Origin: Malaciobacter molluscorum LMG 25693
Lineage (GTDB): Bacteria; Campylobacterota; Campylobacteria; Campylobacterales; Arcobacteraceae
NCBI RefSeq assembly: GCF_003544935.1
Contig: NZ_CP032098.1
Location: forward strand, 372,001 to 436,000
Direction: 5' to 3'
Length of the DNA stretch: 64,000 nucleotides
Shown: piece by piece, positions 36,124 to 45,070 of the stretch
Position numbering within the stretch: position 1 is the first letter of the stretch
Layout of the letters: each line of letters starts with the position of its first letter
Notes under the pieces: generated by a model
What the model was told of the DNA's origin: nothing
Database searches by the model: none
Seen by the model: the letters and a program-made list of their open reading frames with translations, nothing else
Position numbers and translations under genes: made by a program

Positions 36124-36147
36124 AGAGCAAAAGGTTTATTTTGCTCT
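36124..36147. terminator. Bidirectional terminator after moaA
   Basis: A nine-base perfect stem, AGAGCAAAA / TTTTGCTCT, with a six-base loop follows moaA by seven bases. It overlaps the stop of the convergent membrane-protein gene. Confidence 0.7.
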
Positions 36148-36975
36148 CATTATATTTGTTAATTTATTTTTTATTGTAGCACCTTTGAACTCTTTTAACA
36201 TTTTAAAATCAGGCTTTTTATCTATATTTTGGAACTTTATCATATATCCAATAGGATTTGCTTTTAGATGAATATAGCTATCTTTTATATTTGGATTTTC
36301 TACTAAATATTCATTATTGTTATTTCTTTTTATGCTATTGTATTGCAAATAATTAGCTTCAATTTGTAATCTAAGTGCTAAAAATTCTTTTTTATTTTTT
36401 GAAATCACACCTAAAATATATGTTTTTTTATCTTTTGTTGTAAATTTTTGTTCTTTCGTTATATCAATATTTAATTCTTTTATTAAGTTTGCAAATTCAA
36501 TATCTGTAGTATTTCCTAAGTTATGATTTAATAAATAAGTAGAAATATCTTCTGCTTTTTCTAGCCCAATATCATACAAAATCCCATCAGTTAGTTCTAT
36601 GATTGCATCATTATTTAATATAAAAGTAATAGTGAAATTTGAATAAATATTTCCTGTTAAATAATTTATTTCTGTTTTTGTTTGTTTTATATCTTCAAGA
36701 TTAATATTAATCTCTTTTGAGACTCTTTTATTATCAAATACTTTCCACGAAAATATTTTTTCATCAATATTTAACTCTAATCGTCTTTTTACAAATATTA
36801 CATAAAAAATAGATGCAATTTGAAAAGCAATTAGCAAAAAAGTTAGATACATTAAAATTGAATAAATACCACCTTTTTGAATATGGCCTTGATACATAAC
36901 AAGTGAAAAAATACAAAAAGCAGTAAGCATAAATAATTTATTTATTACTTGTTTTTTATATACAATATTTAACAT
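36136..36975 (-). CDS. Hypothetical membrane protein with two N-terminal helices
   Basis: 279 residues, family not recognised. Two membrane helices at about 13-29 and 36-61 precede a cytoplasmic region of about 215 residues. That region has strand-rich segments such as NIDEKIFSWKVFDNKR and TITFILNNDAIIELTDG, resembling a pleckstrin-homology-like fold by general pattern only. It follows the ATPase gene by 18 bases on the same strand, so it may be part of its operon. It has none of the features of an ABC permease. Confidence 0.6.
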   Translation of the reverse strand: MLNIVYKKQVINKLFMLTAFCIFSLVMYQGHIQKGGIYSILMYLTFLLIAFQIASIFYVIFVKRRLELNIDEKIFSWKVFDNKRVSKEININLEDIKQTKTEINYLTGNIYSNFTITFILNNDAIIELTDGILYDIGLEKAEDISTYLLNHNLGNTTDIEFANLIKELNIDITKEQKFTTKDKKTYILGVISKNKKEFLALRLQIEANYLQYNSIKRNNNNEYLVENPNIKDSYIHLKANPIGYMIKFQNIDKKPDFKMLKEFKGATIKNKLTNIMRAK

Positions 36976-36993
36976 TTTTATTTACCTTTTATT

Positions 36994-37785
36994 TTAATTA
37001 TTTATACTTTTTATAAAATATCTATCATTTTGTTTATCTAACTCTATATTAATATTAAATACATTTGATAGGTTTTTACTATTTAAAATATCTTCTTTAT
37101 TTCCACTTTTATATATTGTATTATCTTTTATAAGTGCAACTTTATTAATCTCTTTAAAAATTTCTTCAATATGATGAGTTACTAAAATTATAGAACTTTT
37201 TTTAGATAATTTTCTAAGTAATTTAATGAAATTATCTTGTGCTTTTATATCTAATCCAACTGTTGGTTCATCTAAAATAAAAGCTTTTGGTTTATGAATT
37301 AATGCTCGTGCAATAATACATTTTCTTAATTGTCCTGTTGACATTTCACATACTAATTTATCTTTTAATTCTTCAATTTCTAAAAAAATCATAGTCTGTA
37401 AAGCTGTATCATGTTGTTCTTTTGTAAAATCTTGATGTTTAAAAATACCAATAGAACTATAAAATCCACTCAGTACAACTTCATAGCCTAAAAGGAAAGC
37501 ACCATTTTTTTCAAAGTAATTATGCAAATCATTTGTTATTATTCCCAATTGTTTTTTTAATTCAAAAATAGAGTATCGTTGTTTTCCCATAATCTCTTTT
37601 TTATATGTGTACTTTTTCCTTGGATGAATCTCTGATAACATAAGTTTAATAAGTGTTGATTTTCCACAGCCATTTGAACCCAAAATTGCCCAATGCTCAT
37701 TTTGCTTTATTTTTAATGTTAATTCTTTTAATATTATTTTTTCATCATATCCAACATGAATATTTTCAAAATCAATTATATTCAT
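36994..37785 (-). CDS. ABC transporter ATP-binding protein, YlmA/ModF-like
   Basis: 263 residues forming one nucleotide-binding domain: Walker A GSNGCGKST near 36-44, the signature in the variant form MSTGQLRKCIIARAL near 148-162, Walker B AFILDEPTVGLD near 169-180, and the switch histidine in VTHH. The start EHWAILGSNGCGKS and the Q-loop region with ELKKQLGIITNDL resemble YlmA of Bacillus and half of E. coli ModF, which are cytoplasmic ATPases without a known permease. No permease gene is adjacent here, and the downstream membrane protein does not look like one. It may regulate or act as a stand-alone ATPase. Confidence 0.82.
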   Translation of the reverse strand: MNIIDFENIHVGYDEKIILKELTLKIKQNEHWAILGSNGCGKSTLIKLMLSEIHPRKKYTYKKEIMGKQRYSIFELKKQLGIITNDLHNYFEKNGAFLLGYEVVLSGFYSSIGIFKHQDFTKEQHDTALQTMIFLEIEELKDKLVCEMSTGQLRKCIIARALIHKPKAFILDEPTVGLDIKAQDNFIKLLRKLSKKSSIILVTHHIEEIFKEINKVALIKDNTIYKSGNKEDILNSKNLSNVFNINIELDKQNDRYFIKSINN

Positions 37786-37850
37786 TTTTTCTCCCTAAAA
37801 AATATAATTTAATCACATTTAACTTAAACTTACTTTAATATAAGTTTTAA

Positions 37851-37856
37851 TATAAT
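37851..37856 (+). promoter_or_regulatory. -10 box of rpsO
   Basis: TATAAT precedes rpsO by 53 bases. A strong ribosome site AGGAGG is present just before the start codon. Confidence 0.6.
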
Positions 37857-37909
37857 TCGCGACACTTAAAAATTGTTAAGTGAATTAATATACCTATTAG
37901 GAGGTCATT

Positions 37910-38182
37910 ATGGCTTTAGATCAGGACGTAAAAGCAAGTATTATTGCAAAGTTCAAAAGAAATGATAAAGATACAGGTTCAGCAGAAGTTCAAGTTGCTA
38001 TATTAACAGAGCAAATTAAAGTACTTACAGAGCATTTAAAAACAAATAAAAAAGATCACTCTTCAAGATTAGGTCTTTTAAAAATGGTTGGTAAAAGAAA
38101 AAGACTTTTACAATACCTAAAGAAAACTGATTATGAAAGATTTACTTCTTTAGTTGCTGAGTTAGGAATTAGAGCTAAGTAA
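37910..38182 (+). CDS. rpsO: Ribosomal protein uS15
   Basis: 90 residues, the normal length. The S15 signature is seen in [24 protein letters not shown] and in [22 protein letters not shown]. The protein binds 16S rRNA early in assembly of the small subunit. It is a single gene with its own promoter and a strong terminator. The rpsO, DHH phosphoesterase and HsrA-type regulator neighbourhood is shared with Helicobacter pylori (rpsO to HP1043). Confidence 0.98.
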   Translation: MALDQDVKASIIAKFKRNDKDTGSAEVQVAILTEQIKVLTEHLKTNKKDHSSRLGLLKMVGKRKRLLQYLKKTDYERFTSLVAELGIRAK

Positions 38183-38210
38183 TTTATTTACTAATAATTT
38201 GGTTAAGTCA

Positions 38211-38244
38211 AAAGGTTGCAAGTTAACTTGCAACCTTTTTTTTT
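38211..38244 (+). terminator. Rho-independent terminator of rpsO
   Basis: A 28-base perfect palindrome (AAAGGTTGCAAGTT followed directly by AACTTGCAACCTTT) is followed by a run of T. It begins 29 bases after the stop. Confidence 0.92.
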
Positions 38245-38341
38245 AAATTTTTTATAAAAACTAAATTTAGTTTACAAAAAAAATTAATATTAATTTTACT
38301 TCTTGTAGAATATGTTTATTAAAAATTTAGTTAGGAAAATT

Positions 38342-38743
38342 ATGTTATTAACAAAAAAGAGTGAATATGCACTTCTATCTTTAGTATCTATTGCAAAAAG
38401 TGATAAACCAAAAAATGTAGATGTATTATCTAAAGAGTTAAATATATCAAAATCTTTTTTAGCAAAAGTTATGCAAAACTTGGCAAAAAATGATATTGTA
38501 ATATCACATAGAGGTGTAAATGGTGGGTTTGTTCTAAAAAAATCATATGATAAATTAACAATTTTAGAAATTACAACAGCAGCAGAAGAGAAAATACCTT
38601 CTGTTTTTGAATGTTCTCCATCTGTTAATTCATGTCCATCAGATATTGCTAATGTTTGCACAATTTGGCCTTTACTAAATAATTTACAAAAAAAAATAAA
38701 CGTGTTCTTAGAGGATTTAACTCTTAAGGACATTGCTTCATGA
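38342..38743 (+). CDS. Rrf2-family transcriptional regulator
   Basis: 133 residues from ATG 38342, preferred over an in-frame start 30 bases upstream because the Rrf2 family begins with MxLTKKSEYAL and AGGA lies seven bases before. The winged helix is at about 1-70 (VLSKELNISKSFLAKVMQNL). A cluster region has three cysteines in FECSPSVNSCPSDIANVC, as in iron-sulfur members such as IscR and NsrR. It may thus sense nitric oxide, oxidative stress or iron-sulfur state. It overlaps the DHH gene by four bases. Confidence 0.9.
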   Translation: MLLTKKSEYALLSLVSIAKSDKPKNVDVLSKELNISKSFLAKVMQNLAKNDIVISHRGVNGGFVLKKSYDKLTILEITTAAEEKIPSVFECSPSVNSCPSDIANVCTIWPLLNNLQKKINVFLEDLTLKDIAS

Positions 38744-39795
38744 AATTGTTTCACATTTCTCATACAGATTTAGATGGATATTCTTGTCAACTTTTAACAA
38801 AACAGATATTTAATCAAGGTATTTTTTTTAATGCTAATTACGGTCTTGAAGTAAAATTAACTTTAAAAAAAGTTCTCGAATTAATAAAACAAGAGAATAA
38901 AGAAGAAGAGATATTTCTTTTAATAACAGATTTAAATCTTACACAACAAGAATCAAAAGATTTAGATAAAGATATAACTGCATTAAAAAAAGAAAATTAT
39001 AATATAAAACTTCAACTTTTAGATCATCATGCTTCTGGACAAAAAAGTGCTGATAACTATGAATGGTACTATTTAGATATAAGTAAATGTGCTGCAAAAA
39101 TCACATATGAATATTTAGTTAAATATTATGGTGGATTTGCTCAAAATGATGTATGGATTAATCCTTTAATAAAAAGTGTAAATGCTATTGATATTTGGTT
39201 AGATAATGAGACTTTTAATTTTGAATTTGGAAAAGTTCTTTTAACTATGATTAGTAAAGTAAGAGAGATTAATAATATTCTTTTTGCTGATTTAAATAGA
39301 GATTTTAGATTATACCTTTTAAAAGAAGCTGCAAAATATATAAATGAAGAAAATGCAAATATAAAACTTGATGATGATATACATAAATTGAAAAAGCAGT
39401 TTCTAAATACAGAAGGAATTGATGATACTTTAGATAATTTGAGTGCTAAGTATTTAGTATATTCATTAGATAACATAAAAGATGAATTAACTGTATTTTA
39501 TAAAGGACATAAAGGTCTTTTAACCTATACTCTAGGTTCTATTTCAATTCCTGCAAATGCATTTTTAAAAGCAAATCCTGATTATGATTTTTTTATAGAT
39601 GTAAGTAAAAAAGGAAATGCTTCTTTTCGAGCAGATGGAAAAGTTGATGTCTCTTATATGGCTGAAAAACTTGCAAATGGTGGTGGTCATGTAAATGCAA
39701 GTGGTGCAAAGTTTGAAGATTTTAAAGAGACTATTGATTATTTACAAGTTAAAAATTATATACAAGAAAAATTATGTAGCTTAGAAAAAATCTAA
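38740..39795 (+). CDS. DHH/DHHA1-family phosphoesterase
   Basis: 351 residues. The metal-binding motif HTDLDGYSCQ lies near residue 8, a DLN motif near 65, and LLDHHASGQ near 86. The C-terminal DHHA1 signature GGGHVNASGA is near 310. Members hydrolyse cyclic or short oligonucleotides or phosphoanhydrides. It is translationally coupled to the Rrf2 gene by a four-base overlap. The H. pylori homologue HP1042 lies beside the HsrA gene HP1043, which supports orthology of the neighbourhood. The substrate is unknown. Confidence 0.9.
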   Translation: MKLFHISHTDLDGYSCQLLTKQIFNQGIFFNANYGLEVKLTLKKVLELIKQENKEEEIFLLITDLNLTQQESKDLDKDITALKKENYNIKLQLLDHHASGQKSADNYEWYYLDISKCAAKITYEYLVKYYGGFAQNDVWINPLIKSVNAIDIWLDNETFNFEFGKVLLTMISKVREINNILFADLNRDFRLYLLKEAAKYINEENANIKLDDDIHKLKKQFLNTEGIDDTLDNLSAKYLVYSLDNIKDELTVFYKGHKGLLTYTLGSISIPANAFLKANPDYDFFIDVSKKGNASFRADGKVDVSYMAEKLANGGGHVNASGAKFEDFKETIDYLQVKNYIQEKLCSLEKI

Positions 39796-40139
39796 GCTCC
39801 TGCACAAGAATTATTATTAAAATCAACTTCTGCTAATGAATCTTGTTTATATGTAAATATTACTAATACATTATCATCTTCACCTCTTTCGATAATAAAA
39901 TCAAAACTTTTTTCAATTCTAGGAAATAATCCTGATGGAATTTGATGATTTTTCATTATTAATTTCTTTTTTGTATGGTTTATATATTTTAATCCAGCCA
40001 TTGCATTTATCATTGGTTCTGGAACAGCACATATTGATGTATCAAAATATATATAATCTATATTTTCTTTTTTAAACTCATAAAAATCAACAGTAGTATT
40101 TTCTAGTTCTATTTTTTTTGCATTATTGGGTAAATTCAT
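39792..40139 (-). CDS. Hypothetical protein, TusA/DUF2249-like
   Basis: 115 residues. The segment ICAVPEPMINAMAGL recalls the CPEPMI motif of TusA, although the second residue before Pro is Val and the Cys is two positions earlier. The later KKLIMKNHQIPSGLF followed by an aromatic-rich strand resembles DUF2249, a TusA-like fold. The C-terminus NNSCAGA has a terminal cysteine that might be redox-active or sulfur-carrying. It is a lone gene convergent with the DHH gene (four-base overlap). The assignment is tentative. Confidence 0.6.
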   Translation of the reverse strand: MNLPNNAKKIELENTTVDFYEFKKENIDYIYFDTSICAVPEPMINAMAGLKYINHTKKKLIMKNHQIPSGLFPRIEKSFDFIIERGEDDNVLVIFTYKQDSLAEVDFNNNSCAGA

Positions 40140-40488
40140 ATTATCTCCTTCATATAAACTTTTCTTATATTATTATACATAATTATAATAAACTTCACTT
40201 TTTATTTTTATAAAGATATTTATATGCATTTATGTATCTAAAGAACACACTATTAATAAGATTATAAAAGGGGCAAATTTATTATTTTTTTAGGTAATAT
40301 TAACTCATGATATTATTATTCTTATTTCTATATAAAATAAAATTGGGATATAATTAGTTATTATTTTATCTCTAAACTTATAATAATGACATCTTTTTAT
40401 ATATTTTACTTGATATATAAATTTTTGTTTATTAAATTTTTTACTAATTTGTTATATTATAAATATATATTATTTAAAAGGATAAAAA
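40140..40488. other. AT-rich intergenic region without evident gene
   Basis: The 349-base gap between two divergently transcribed genes (39792-40139 minus, 40489 plus) contains no ORF of note, tRNA or strong hairpin. It holds the two promoters, and the ribosome site AAAAGGATAAAAA of the CoA-binding gene is at its end. Nothing further could be supported. Confidence 0.6.
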
Positions 40489-40917
40489 ATGCAGTGCGAA
40501 TTTGCTACAATTAATTCTAATAAAGAAGAGATAAAAAGCATTTTTGAGAATACACAAACAATAGCTATTATAGGTTGCTCTCCAGATCCTACAAAAGCTA
40601 GTAATAAAGTTGCAAAATATTTAAAAGATGCTGGGTTTAAAATCTTTCCAGTTTATCCAAAAGAAGATGAAATTTTGGGAGAAAAAGTTTATAAACACTT
40701 AAGTGATATTCCTGAAAAAATTGATATGGTTGATATATTTAGAAAACCAGAAGTGATTGATAAAATTGTTGATGAAGCTATAAAAAGAGGTGACATTGAT
40801 ACAATCTGGACTCAATTAGGTTTGGTTAATAATGATGCTGCAAAAAAGGCAATAGACGCAGGTATGAAAGTAGTACAAAATAATTGTACGAAAATGGAGC
40901 ATGAAGCTTTATTTTAA
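40489..40917 (+). CDS. CoA-binding domain protein (YccU-like)
   Basis: 142 residues forming a single Rossmann domain: TIAIIGCSPDPTKASNKVAKYL near 24-45, then FPVYPKEDEILGEKVYKHL and DIFRKPEVIDKIVDEAI, ending with VVQNNCTKMEHEAL. These are the marks of the CoA_binding_2 family, small cytosolic proteins that bind CoA or related nucleotides. The reaction is unknown. The gene is convergent with the sensor kinase gene, with stop codons overlapping by four bases. Confidence 0.87.
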   Translation: MQCEFATINSNKEEIKSIFENTQTIAIIGCSPDPTKASNKVAKYLKDAGFKIFPVYPKEDEILGEKVYKHLSDIPEKIDMVDIFRKPEVIDKIVDEAIKRGDIDTIWTQLGLVNNDAAKKAIDAGMKVVQNNCTKMEHEALF

Positions 40918-42206
40918 GATAATTTACATACTGGATTATTGTAAAGCATAAGCTTTGCAACACATCCAAGTTTTCCATCTTTTCTATTTTCTAAAGATAT
41001 TTTTGCGCCCATTGCATCAGCAGCATTTTTAGCTAAAAATAGTCCAAGTCCTGCACCACTTTCTGTTCCAACTCTTTTAAATGGAGCAAAAAGATCAATA
41101 TTTTCATCAATCCCAATTCCATCATCAGTTACAGAAATAGTAGTAAATTCTTTATTTTTTTCTAATCTTATAGCAATACTGTGTTCTTCTGGTGTAAATT
41201 TAATAGCATTTTGTACAAAATTTTGAATAATTTGATTTAATAGTGTTACTTGTAATAGGATATTATAATAATTTACATTTGCATAAAAAGTAATTGTGAT
41301 TTTTTTCTGTGCACTTAACATTCGGTAATCATTAGTTTTTCTTTGCATATATTGAACTAAATCTACTTCTACTGGTTTTTCAAATTGTGCACCTTCAGCT
41401 CTACCTATATCAAGGATAGAACCTATCATTTTATTCATATCATCTATTTGTTTAATTGTAAGTTTTAATGTATCTTGATACTTTTGTGCATCTCTTTGTT
41501 TCATTAAAGTTACTTCATTTTTTAATTTCATTACTGCAAGTGGAGTTTTTAATTCATGTGCAGCTCCAATAAATAACTCTTTTTTAAACTTTACATATGT
41601 TTCGATTCTATTTGTTAAAGAGTTAATAGAATCAGCAAGTGGGTGAAATTCAATTGGTAAAGTATCTTTTTTTATTTGTGTAAGATAATGTTCATTCATA
41701 TTAGATAGTTTTTTTGTAATTTGAATAATTGGTCTTAATAGAGTTTTTGATACAGTAAATGCATAAAGCACTACTAATATTAAACCTCCTAGAGATAAAA
41801 ACAATAAATTATTAAATATTTTTGTAAGCATTTCTCTTGATGAATTTATATTTTTTATTATTTTTATAAATTTTTTACTTTTAATATCAAATGGATATAA
41901 AAGTTCAACATAATAGTCACCATTACTGTCAAATGTTTCAAAACTAATTTCAGATAAATTATCTACAGTAACTAAATCTACAGTAATCCCAGTATGAGTT
42001 ATAATATTAAAATTTGTTTTATTTGCACCTTTACTTTTACTAATTTTATATATTAGTTGTGCATCAGAAACTAAGCTCTCCTTTAGTTCCTCGTAAATTG
42101 TAGCTTTAGTATATCCATAAAAGATGAATGATAGTGTTGTAATGAACAGCGAAGTTGCAAGTATTAGTTTTTGATAAAACTGTTTATAAATGCTTTTCGT
42201 GTTCAT
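40914..42206 (-). CDS. Sensor histidine kinase paired with the HsrA/CosR-like regulator
   Basis: 430 residues. Membrane helices near 12-30 and 133-155 enclose a periplasmic domain of about 100 residues. A HAMP region comes next, then the H-box GAAHELKTPLAVM with H217, the N-box NQIIQNFVQNAIKF, and the glycine boxes VTDDGIGID and GAGLGLFLAK. It follows its regulator by 38 bases. In Helicobacter and Campylobacter the regulator homologues HsrA and CosR are orphans, so a dedicated kinase here is informative. The input signal is not evident from the periplasmic domain. Confidence 0.93.
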   Translation of the reverse strand: MNTKSIYKQFYQKLILATSLFITTLSFIFYGYTKATIYEELKESLVSDAQLIYKISKSKGANKTNFNIITHTGITVDLVTVDNLSEISFETFDSNGDYYVELLYPFDIKSKKFIKIIKNINSSREMLTKIFNNLLFLSLGGLILVVLYAFTVSKTLLRPIIQITKKLSNMNEHYLTQIKKDTLPIEFHPLADSINSLTNRIETYVKFKKELFIGAAHELKTPLAVMKLKNEVTLMKQRDAQKYQDTLKLTIKQIDDMNKMIGSILDIGRAEGAQFEKPVEVDLVQYMQRKTNDYRMLSAQKKITITFYANVNYYNILLQVTLLNQIIQNFVQNAIKFTPEEHSIAIRLEKNKEFTTISVTDDGIGIDENIDLFAPFKRVGTESGAGLGLFLAKNAADAMGAKISLENRKDGKLGCVAKLMLYNNPVCKLS

Positions 42207-42244
42207 ATAAATCCTTGAAATTAAATAATATTATTTAGTTTTAA

Positions 42245-42928
42245 TTATTCTGCGTCTTCATGAGATTCTGGGTAACAGAATCTATAACCTCTTCTTCTAA
42301 TTGTTTCAATTGTAGAGATATTTAGAGGTTTATCCATTTTTTGTCTAATTTGATTGATTGCAACTTCAATTACATTAGGAGTTACTAGTTCAGGTTCTTC
42401 CCAAATTGCATCAAGAAGTTGTTCTTTTGAAACTATTTGATCTCTATGTCTAGCTAAGTGAGTTAATACTTCAAAAGGTTTACCTTTTAATTCAATCTCT
42501 TCATCATTATAAATGATTTTTTCTTCATCTGGATTGATAACTAAATCTTCAATCTCAATTACATTTGTTCCACCAAATCTTAATCTAGCTTCAATTCTCG
42601 CTAGTAAGATATCGAAGTCAAATGGTTTTTTAATATAATCATCAGCACCAGATTTTAATGCTTCAATTTCACTCTCTTTATCATCTCTTGCTGAAATTAT
42701 AACAACAGCAGTTCTTGAGCTTCTATTTTTTACGATTTTACACAATTCAATACCATCCCCATCTGGTAGCATCCAGTCTGTTAATACTAAATCGTAATTT
42801 CTAATATCTATGAAATATTCTGCATCTTTATAGTTTTCTGCTGCATCTACTTGATATCCAAAATCAGTCAATCCTTCCTGCAGTGTTCTGTTTAATGTTA
42901 TCTCATCTTCAATAATTAAAATTCTCAT
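42245..42928 (-). CDS. OmpR-family response regulator, HsrA/CosR homologue with canonical receiver
   Basis: 227 residues. The DNA-binding half is almost identical in recalled sequence to HsrA (HP1043) of H. pylori and CosR of Campylobacter, for example LTHLARHRDQIVSKEQLL and NVIEVAINQIRQKMDKPL, ending RRRGYRFCYPE. The receiver has all phosphorylation residues: E7-D8, D51 in LVLTDWMLPDGDG, S79 and K101 in IKKPFDF. In H. pylori and C. jejuni the receiver is degenerate and no kinase is known. Here an adjacent kinase exists. By homology it may control essential redox, respiratory and oxidative-stress genes. Confidence 0.95.
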   Translation of the reverse strand: MRILIIEDEITLNRTLQEGLTDFGYQVDAAENYKDAEYFIDIRNYDLVLTDWMLPDGDGIELCKIVKNRSSRTAVVIISARDDKESEIEALKSGADDYIKKPFDFDILLARIEARLRFGGTNVIEIEDLVINPDEEKIIYNDEEIELKGKPFEVLTHLARHRDQIVSKEQLLDAIWEEPELVTPNVIEVAINQIRQKMDKPLNISTIETIRRRGYRFCYPESHEDAE

Positions 42929-43158
42929 GTATATTTTCCTTAAATTTAAGTTAAGTTTAAATTTTCTGCGAATTGTACCATAAAAAATTAAAAATTTAAA
43001 GGTTTTTTAAGTTAAATTTTAAAATTTAATTTTTTTAGTTATTTTTATAAAGTAAAGATACGTTATACTATATGCTTTACAAAAAAAAATATCAAATTAA
43101 CTAATTGTTAATAAAATAAAGATAGAATAAATTCTATAACAAATCAAAAAGGACGATT

Positions 43159-43968
43159 ATGAGAAAAATAGTATCAAGTGTAATAGCTACATTAGTATTA
43201 ACTACATCTTTAAGTGCTGCTAGTGATTACTATGCATCAGTTAATGGAGAGAAGATTACAAAAGATGATTTAGCTGTTATTTTAAGAAATAAAAATGTTG
43301 ATATTGATCTTTTACCAAAAGATAGAAAAGATAAAATAATTCAACAAGCAATTAAAAAGAAACTTTTTACATTTGAAGCTTTAAAAAGTGGAATAGAAAA
43401 AGAAAAAGAGTTTAAAGATGCTTTAGATAAGATTAAAAAAGATTTAGCATTAGAAATTTGGATGCAACAACAGTTTAAGGCTGTAAAGGTTTCTGATAAA
43501 GAAGTAAAAGATTACTTTAATAATAACAAAAGTAAATTTAAAGAACCTGCAATTTTAGAAGCAAGACATATATTGTTAAAAAATGATGCAGATGCAAAAA
43601 AAGTAATTGCAAAATTAAATAAAGCTAAAAATAAAAAAGATGAATTTATTAAATTAGCAAAAGAGATGTCAACTGGTCCAACTGCAAATAAGGGTGGTTA
43701 TTTAGGTAAATTCCCTGAAAATAGAATGGTTCCTGAATTTAGTAAAGCTGCAAAAGCTTTAAAAGTTGGTGAATACTCAAAAACTCCTGTAAAAACTCAA
43801 TTTGGATATCATGTAATCTATTTAGAGTCTAAAACAGCTTCTAAACCTTTATCTTATGATAAAGTAGAAAACAACATTAAACAATTCTTGCTTCAATCTA
43901 AATTTAAAGATAGAATGGATAATATTTCGAAAAAATTAAAAAACGAAGCTAAAATAGTTATTAAATAA
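43159..43968 (+). CDS. PEB4-like periplasmic peptidyl-prolyl cis-trans isomerase
   Basis: 269 residues. A signal peptide (cut after LSAAS) is followed by a SurA-like N-terminal helical part. A parvulin domain follows (about 130-225, [19 protein letters not shown], then [22 protein letters not shown] and [11 protein letters not shown]), and then a short C-terminal helix. It matches PEB4 of C. jejuni (Cj0596) and HP0175, which help outer-membrane proteins fold and affect adhesion. The next gene is class II aldolase, as in those species. Confidence 0.93.
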   Translation: MRKIVSSVIATLVLTTSLSAASDYYASVNGEKITKDDLAVILRNKNVDIDLLPKDRKDKIIQQAIKKKLFTFEALKSGIEKEKEFKDALDKIKKDLALEIWMQQQFKAVKVSDKEVKDYFNNNKSKFKEPAILEARHILLKNDADAKKVIAKLNKAKNKKDEFIKLAKEMSTGPTANKGGYLGKFPENRMVPEFSKAAKALKVGEYSKTPVKTQFGYHVIYLESKTASKPLSYDKVENNIKQFLLQSKFKDRMDNISKKLKNEAKIVIK

Positions 43969-43978
43969 GGAGATATAA

Positions 43979-45046
43979 GTGGCTGTATTTGATGTAGTTA
44001 AACCTGGTGTATTAAGTGGAAGTGAAGCAAAAAAACTTTTTTCATATGCAAAAGAAAATAATTTTGCTATTCCTGCTGTAAATGTTGTAGGGACTGATTC
44101 TGTAAATGCAGTATTAGAAGCTGCAAGTAAAGTTAATTCACCAATTATTATTCAATTCTCAAATGGGGGAGCTCAATATTTTGCTGGAAAAGGATTAAAA
44201 ACTTCTGATGCAGCAGTTTTAGGAGCAATTTCAGGAGCTATGCATGTTCATGCAATGGCAAAATCTTATAATGTTCCTGTAATTTTACATACAGATCATG
44301 CAGCAAGAAAACTTTTACCTTGGATTGATGGATTATTAAAAGCTGGAAAACAACATTTTGATGCAACAGGAAGACCTCTTTATACATCACATATGTTAGA
44401 TTTAAGTGAAGAATCACTAGAAGAAAATGTTTCAACTTGTGTTGAATATTTTAAAACAATGAATGCTATTGATATGATGATTGAAATAGAACTTGGTATT
44501 ACTGGTGGTGAAGAAGATGGTGTTGACAATACTGGAATTGATAACTCTCTTCTTTATACACAGCCAGAGGAGGTTTGTTATGCATATGAAAAATTATTAG
44601 AAGTTGGAGAAAATTTTACAATTGCTGCTTCTTTTGGTAATGTTCATGGTGTATATAAACCAGGGAATGTTGTATTATCACCTGTAATTTTAGATAATTC
44701 ACAAAAATATATCAAAGAAAAATTAAATACAAAAGATAAACCTGTTGATTTTGTATTTCATGGTGGTTCTGGTTCTGCTCTTGAAGAAATAAGAGAAGCA
44801 ATTGAGTATGGTGTTATTAAGATGAATATTGATACAGATACTCAATGGGCATTTTGGAATGGAGTAAGAGAATTTGAAGCAAAAAATCATGATTACTTAC
44901 AAGGGCAAATAGGAAATCCTGATGGTGATGATAAGCCAAACAAAAGTTATTATGATCCAAGAAAATGGCTAAGAGCTGGTCAAGAATCAATGATTGCTAG
45001 ACTTGAAGTTGCATTTTCTGATTTACAAGCTTTAAATAAAAACTAA
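43979..45046 (+). CDS. fbaA: Class II fructose-bisphosphate aldolase
   Basis: 355 residues with GTG start 10 bases after the isomerase and AAGGAG before it. The zinc-binding histidine is in VILHTDHAARKLLPW, and FTIAASFGNVHGVYKPGNV and FHGGSGSALEEI form the active site. It is the long (type A) class II enzyme. It cleaves fructose 1,6-bisphosphate to dihydroxyacetone phosphate and glyceraldehyde 3-phosphate, mainly serving gluconeogenesis in Campylobacterota. Linkage to the PEB4-like gene is conserved. Confidence 0.97.
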   Translation: MAVFDVVKPGVLSGSEAKKLFSYAKENNFAIPAVNVVGTDSVNAVLEAASKVNSPIIIQFSNGGAQYFAGKGLKTSDAAVLGAISGAMHVHAMAKSYNVPVILHTDHAARKLLPWIDGLLKAGKQHFDATGRPLYTSHMLDLSEESLEENVSTCVEYFKTMNAIDMMIEIELGITGGEEDGVDNTGIDNSLLYTQPEEVCYAYEKLLEVGENFTIAASFGNVHGVYKPGNVVLSPVILDNSQKYIKEKLNTKDKPVDFVFHGGSGSALEEIREAIEYGVIKMNIDTDTQWAFWNGVREFEAKNHDYLQGQIGNPDGDDKPNKSYYDPRKWLRAGQESMIARLEVAFSDLQALNKN

Positions 45047-45070
45047 GAGAACTTTCTCTAGTTTTTATTT
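45034..45070. terminator. Bidirectional terminator between fbaA and exbD
   Basis: The stem AAATAAAAACTAAGAGAA / TTCTCTAGTTTTTATTT has 17 pairs with one bulged A and loop CT. It lies between the two convergent genes, including both stop codons. T-rich tails are on both strands. Confidence 0.85.

Noticed and set aside
36136-37785. ATPase plus membrane protein as a complete ABC transporter
   Set aside because: The membrane protein has only two N-terminal helices and no permease features; the ATPase belongs to a group known to work without a permease.
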